From: Spirochaetaceae bacterium
Lineage (GTDB): Bacteria; Spirochaetota; Spirochaetia; Treponematales; Treponemataceae
Assembly (NCBI GenBank): GCA_017382775.1
Contig: JAFNZQ010000150.1
Span: 1 to 8,138 of the forward strand
DNA length: 8,138 nucleotides
Direction: 5' to 3'
Below the pieces are notes generated by a model that was given only the letters and a program-made list of their open reading frames with translations, ran no database searches and was not told where the DNA came from. Both the position numbers and the translations under genes were made by a program. Within the stretch, counting starts at the first letter, position 1, and each line of letters opens with the position of its first letter. Positions 5,242 through 8,138 of the stretch are shown piece by piece.

Positions 5242-6210
5242 CTATTTTACATAGCGTTCCTTAAAATCCTCGTAGGCGATTTTTATTCCCTCTTCCAAGG
5301 AAGTTTTTGCGGACCAACCCAGTTTTTCAATACGGCTTACGTCGCAAAGTTTGCGAGGAGTGCCGTTGGGCATGGCGGTGTTCCAGAGGATTTTACACCG
5401 ACGATTCGGGCAGTCGGCGTAAACGGCTTTTTCGATTGTTTCAGCCAATTGGGCAATGGTAAGTTCCTTGCCGCTACCCAGGTTGAGGAAATCGCCGGCT
5501 TCGTTGCGTAAATCCGCGGCACTGTAATTTTCCATTAGGAAAACCGTGGCTTCGGCCAAATCATCGGCGAAGAGAAATTCACGCAATGGAGTTCCGTCTC
5601 CCCACAGTTCCACCTCGTCCTTACCGCTGACCTTCGCCTCGTGGAATTTCCGAATCATCGCAGGCAAAACGTGGGAGCCTTGCAAATCGTAATTATCACC
5701 AATTCCGTACAAATTCGTGGGCATTACGGAGAGGAAATCCGTTCCGTACTGTTTATTGTAGGAGGTGCAAAGTTTGATCACACTGATTTTGGCCAAGGCG
5801 TAAGCATCGTTGGTAGGCTCCAAGGGGCCGGTTAAAAGGGATTCTTCCCGAATTGGTTGGGGAGCCATTTTGGGATAAATACAGGTGGAACCAAGGTTCA
5901 ACAATTTTTTTACACCGAATTTTCGTGCCGCTTCCACCACGTTAAAACCTATCATCATGTTGCGGTAGATGAAGTCCGCCGGTAGGGATGAGTTGGCACC
6001 AATGCCACCCACAAAGGCGGCGGCTAAAAAAACGGCATGGAAAGATTCTTGGCGGAAAAAGGCATTGACAGCACTTTGGTCCATTAAATCCAGTTCCCGG
6101 TGGGTTTTGGTCACAACGGAAGTGTAGCCCTTGGCATTGAGGTTGCGAAGGATTGCACTTCCCACCAAGCCTCTGTGGCCGGCTACAAAAATTTTGGAAT
6201 TTTTATCCAT
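5242..6210 (-). CDS. fcl: GDP-L-fucose synthase (GDP-4-keto-6-deoxymannose epimerase/reductase)
   Basis: The 322-residue enzyme belongs to the extended short-chain dehydrogenase family. It epimerises GDP-4-keto-6-deoxy-mannose at C3 and C5 and reduces it with NADPH to GDP-L-fucose. The Rossmann motif is GHRGLVG (11-17). The catalytic triad is Ser108 in GSTCIYP, Tyr137 and Lys141 in YALAK. Cys110 and His180 correspond to the epimerisation residues of the E. coli enzyme (Cys109, His179) with a constant offset of one. LREFLFADDLAEA near 209-221 is also typical. I chose the ATG at 6210 over an in-frame TTG at 6216 because GAGG at 6217-6220 is 6 nt from the ATG and directly abuts the TTG. It starts 2 nt after the gmd stop, so the two are surely co-transcribed and probably coupled in translation. 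No truncation or missing key residue is seen. Confidence 0.96.
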   Translation of the reverse strand: MDKNSKIFVAGHRGLVGSAILRNLNAKGYTSVVTKTHRELDLMDQSAVNAFFRQESFHAVFLAAAFVGGIGANSSLPADFIYRNMMIGFNVVEAARKFGVKKLLNLGSTCIYPKMAPQPIREESLLTGPLEPTNDAYALAKISVIKLCTSYNKQYGTDFLSVMPTNLYGIGDNYDLQGSHVLPAMIRKFHEAKVSGKDEVELWGDGTPLREFLFADDLAEATVFLMENYSAADLRNEAGDFLNLGSGKELTIAQLAETIEKAVYADCPNRRCKILWNTAMPNGTPRKLCDVSRIEKLGWSAKTSLEEGIKIAYEDFKERYVK

Positions 6211-6212
6211 TT

Positions 6213-7289
6213 TCAACCTCGACTGTGTAGGAATCTTTCGCTTTCCACATATTTAAGATCGTGTTTCATCATTATTTCCACCAGTTTTTCAAAGGAAGTT
6301 TGTCGGGGATTCCATCCCAAGACCTTTTTTGCCTTGGCAGGATTTCCCAACAGGGTTTCCACCTCAGCCGGTCGGAAATAGGTCGGATCCACCTGAATCA
6401 ACACATCACCGGTTTTGGAATCCCGTCCCACCTCATTCAGGCCTTCTCCTTCAAAAACCAAATCGATTCCCACATGGGAAAAGGCCAGTTTGCAAAATTC
6501 CCTAACTGAATGCTGTTCGCCGGTGGCAATTACGTAATCATCGGGCTTGTTCTGTTGCAACATGAGCCACATACATTCCACGTAATCCTTGGCATATCCC
6601 CAGTCCCGAAGCGCATTTAGATTGCCCAAATAACGGCGTTTTTGCATCCCTTTGGCAATTCTGGCTGCGGCCAAGGTGATTTTTCGAGTGACAAAGGTTT
6701 CTCCTCGCCTTTCGGATTCGTGATTGAACAAAATTCCGTTACAGGCGAACATTCCGTAACTTTCCCGATAGTTTTTAACAATCCAAAAGCCGTATTGTTT
6801 TGCCACGGCGTAGGGAGATCGGGGATAAAAAGGCGTGGTTTCCGACTGGGGAACTTCCTGCACCATTCCGTAAAGTTCACTGGTGGAAGCCTGGTAAATC
6901 TTACAATTTTTGTCCATCCCCAAAAAACGCACCGCTTCCAAAATGCGTAAAACACCGGTGGCATCCGCATCGGCGGTGTATTCCGGCACCTCGAAAGAAA
7001 CCTTCACATGGGACTGGGCTGCCAAATTGTAAATTTCGTCCGGCTCAATTTGGCGTATCAGCCGAATTAGATTTTCCGAATCGGTCATATCACCGTAATG
7101 AAGGTAAACTCCCCGATTTTTGTGCATATCTTCCAAAGCACTTTCGATATAAAGGTGCTCAATGCGTCCTGTGTTGAATGTGGAAGCACGGCGAACAATT
7201 CCGTGAACCTGATAGCCCTTTTCCAGCAAAAATTCCGCCAAAAATGAGCCATCTTGTCCCGTAATTCCTGTAATTAAAGCCTTTTTCAT
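6213..7289 (-). CDS. gmd: GDP-mannose 4,6-dehydratase
   Basis: The 358-residue protein makes GDP-4-keto-6-deoxy-D-mannose from GDP-mannose, the committed step to GDP-fucose (and in other bacteria GDP-rhamnose or perosamine). It shows the cofactor motif GITGQDG (8-14), STSELYG with Thr136 and Glu138, YAVAK with Tyr160 and Lys164, and the family signature [17 protein letters not shown] at 189-205. These align with the E. coli catalytic residues with a constant offset. The ATG at 7289 is chosen because family members begin near MKKALITG; a longer in-frame reading to 7364 would add 25 basic residues that overlap the previous gene. The start overlaps the stop of the guanylyltransferase gene as ATGA, which indicates translational coupling, with GGAG about 10 nt upstream. 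It is followed by fcl, which fixes GDP-L-fucose as the pathway product. Confidence 0.97.
   Translation of the reverse strand: MKKALITGITGQDGSFLAEFLLEKGYQVHGIVRRASTFNTGRIEHLYIESALEDMHKNRGVYLHYGDMTDSENLIRLIRQIEPDEIYNLAAQSHVKVSFEVPEYTADADATGVLRILEAVRFLGMDKNCKIYQASTSELYGMVQEVPQSETTPFYPRSPYAVAKQYGFWIVKNYRESYGMFACNGILFNHESERRGETFVTRKITLAAARIAKGMQKRRYLGNLNALRDWGYAKDYVECMWLMLQQNKPDDYVIATGEQHSVREFCKLAFSHVGIDLVFEGEGLNEVGRDSKTGDVLIQVDPTYFRPAEVETLLGNPAKAKKVLGWNPRQTSFEKLVEIMMKHDLKYVESERFLHSRG
6217..6220 (-). promoter_or_regulatory. Shine-Dalgarno that decides the fcl start
   Basis: GAGG lies within the last gmd codons, 6 nt before ATG 6210. The alternative in-frame TTG at 6216 directly abuts it and could not be served by it, so the ATG is the start. 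Confidence 0.7.
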
Positions 7290-8138
7290 AGGAAATCTTC
7301 TCCGTATTCGGTTTTTATTCTCTGAATTATTTCTCGAAGCTGTTGATTTTCGCTTTTTTTGCAAACCAAAATTCCGTTGCCGGATTTTACCACAATTAAG
7401 TCCTTTATTCCCACGGTGGCCATCAAGCCTTCATCGCAATCAATTACGCAATTCTCCGTGTCCAAGGAAACGACCTTTCCCCGAACCACGTTTCCGGCCT
7501 CGTCGGTTTTCCTTATTTCCGAAAGAGAAAGGAAGCTTCCGGCATCGTTCCAGTCGAAAGTGGCTGAGATGACAAAAATGTCGCGAATCTTTTCCGCCAC
7601 GGCAATGTCGAAGGATTCCTTGTCGCACTGCTCAAAAGATTTTTTGAATTCCTCTTCTTGATTTTCCCCATCGATGAATTGGGAAAAACCATGGAGTAAG
7701 CGAAAATTTTTCGGGGAAAATTCCTCGGTGGCGGCAATTATTGTGGAAGCCTTGGCGAAAAACTGCCCCGAATTCCACAAAAATTCTCCGGATTGAAGGT
7801 ATTTTTCCGCGGTTTTAACATCCGGTTTTTCCTTGAAAAGAACCACCGGAGAAGGATTTTTCCCCTTTTCAAACTGTATGTAACCGAATCCCGTTTCCGC
7901 ATAGGTGGGTTTTATGCCGATGGTAACCAAGTTGCTTCCTTCACGACAAAGTTCCAAAGCCGCATTAAAATCTCGAAGATAGGCCAAACCGTCCCGAATT
8001 ACATGGTCGGAGGGCAAAATTGCCATTGCGGCATCCCCGAAACGTTTTTGGGCATAAAAGGCCGCCGTTGCAATGGCAGGTGCGGTATTTCGCGGACAGG
8101 GTTCGTAGATAATGTTTTTTTCCGGCAATTTCAGTGCA
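7286..8138 (-). CDS. manC: Mannose-1-phosphate guanylyltransferase, C-terminal part (cut by window edge)
   Basis: About 283 residues are visible and the frame is open at 8138. A TTG at 8128 is an internal leucine codon, not a start. The enzyme makes GDP-mannose from mannose-1-phosphate and GTP. Recognisable parts, numbered from the first visible residue, are [12 protein letters not shown] (12-23), PSDH (42-45), ETGFGYI (81-87), FKEKPD (101-106), WNSGQFF (121-127) and FDWNDAGS (194-201), all family landmarks. The missing 70 or so N-terminal residues would carry the nucleotide-binding signature near GGxGTRLWPLSR. The protein ends soon after the beta-rich region ([13 protein letters not shown]), so it is the short monofunctional type without the phosphomannose isomerase cupin domain. 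Its stop overlaps the gmd start by 4 nt. The order manC-gmd-fcl supplies the complete route from mannose-1-phosphate to GDP-L-fucose. Its promoter lies outside the window. Confidence 0.93.
   Translation of the reverse strand, partial: ALKLPEKNIIYEPCPRNTAPAIATAAFYAQKRFGDAAMAILPSDHVIRDGLAYLRDFNAALELCREGSNLVTIGIKPTYAETGFGYIQFEKGKNPSPVVLFKEKPDVKTAEKYLQSGEFLWNSGQFFAKASTIIAATEEFSPKNFRLLHGFSQFIDGENQEEEFKKSFEQCDKESFDIAVAEKIRDIFVISATFDWNDAGSFLSLSEIRKTDEAGNVVRGKVVSLDTENCVIDCDEGLMATVGIKDLIVVKSGNGILVCKKSENQQLREIIQRIKTEYGEDFL

Noticed and set aside
7290..7364. 25-residue basic N-terminal extension of gmd
   Set aside because: It overlaps the conserved end of the guanylyltransferase gene. Gmd proteins begin at the MKKALITG segment, where an ATGA coupling overlap is found.
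8126..8128. TTG at 8128 as the start of the guanylyltransferase
   Set aside because: The frame continues upstream to the window edge, and the nucleotide-binding N-terminus must lie beyond it. The gene is cut by the window edge and is not known to be broken.

Overview
The window is a densely packed stretch of chromosome. Every gene I can support lies on the minus strand, so transcription runs from position 8138 towards position 1. The organism looks like a Gram-negative-type bacterium of moderate base composition. A treponeme-like spirochaete is my best guess, resting on three things: a lipoprotein with a hyicolysin-like (M30) zinc peptidase motif, a SlyD-type prolyl isomerase ending in a cysteine/glycine tail, and a tRNA gene that does not encode its CCA end. 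This is recognition from memory and is not proven. I see no mobile element, CRISPR array, origin or prophage gene.

Layout in the direction of transcription. (1) 8138-5242 is a nucleotide-sugar cassette: a mannose-1-phosphate guanylyltransferase cut by the window edge, then gmd (GDP-mannose 4,6-dehydratase), then fcl (GDP-L-fucose synthase). The genes join by a 4-nt overlap and a 2-nt gap. Together they turn mannose-1-phosphate into GDP-mannose and then GDP-L-fucose, the donor for fucosylated surface glycans. (2) 5231-4378 is tpiA (triosephosphate isomerase) with its own perfect-consensus promoter and a 13-bp hairpin after the stop. (3) 4325-2185 is a tRNA-Phe(GAA) gene with a strong promoter. 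It lies 13 nt upstream of a SlyD-like prolyl isomerase gene, which is followed 2 nt later by an unusual fusion gene: an N-terminal Nudix hydrolase joined to a C-terminal PrmC-type release-factor glutamine methyltransferase. (4) 2147-1 begins with a consensus promoter placed so close to the next ATG that the mRNA should be leaderless or nearly so. It drives a 626-residue predicted lipoprotein metallopeptidase, followed after 47 bp by the start of a pyridoxine/hydroxymethylpyrimidine kinase gene that runs off the window.

Three promoters are visible (for tpiA, tRNA-Phe and the lipoprotein). Each has an exact TTGACA and a 17-bp spacer, and the implied leaders are very short: about 16 nt for tpiA, 8 nt before the tRNA and about 1 nt for the lipoprotein. 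Intergenic gaps are small and no gene-free stretch exceeds 300 bases.

Most genes are conventional. The points most worth a second look are the Nudix-PrmC fusion, the tRNA-to-mRNA junction ahead of slyD, the apparently leaderless lipoprotein mRNA, and the tpiA hairpin that lacks a U-tract. I did not find convincing evidence of a wholly new multi-gene system.
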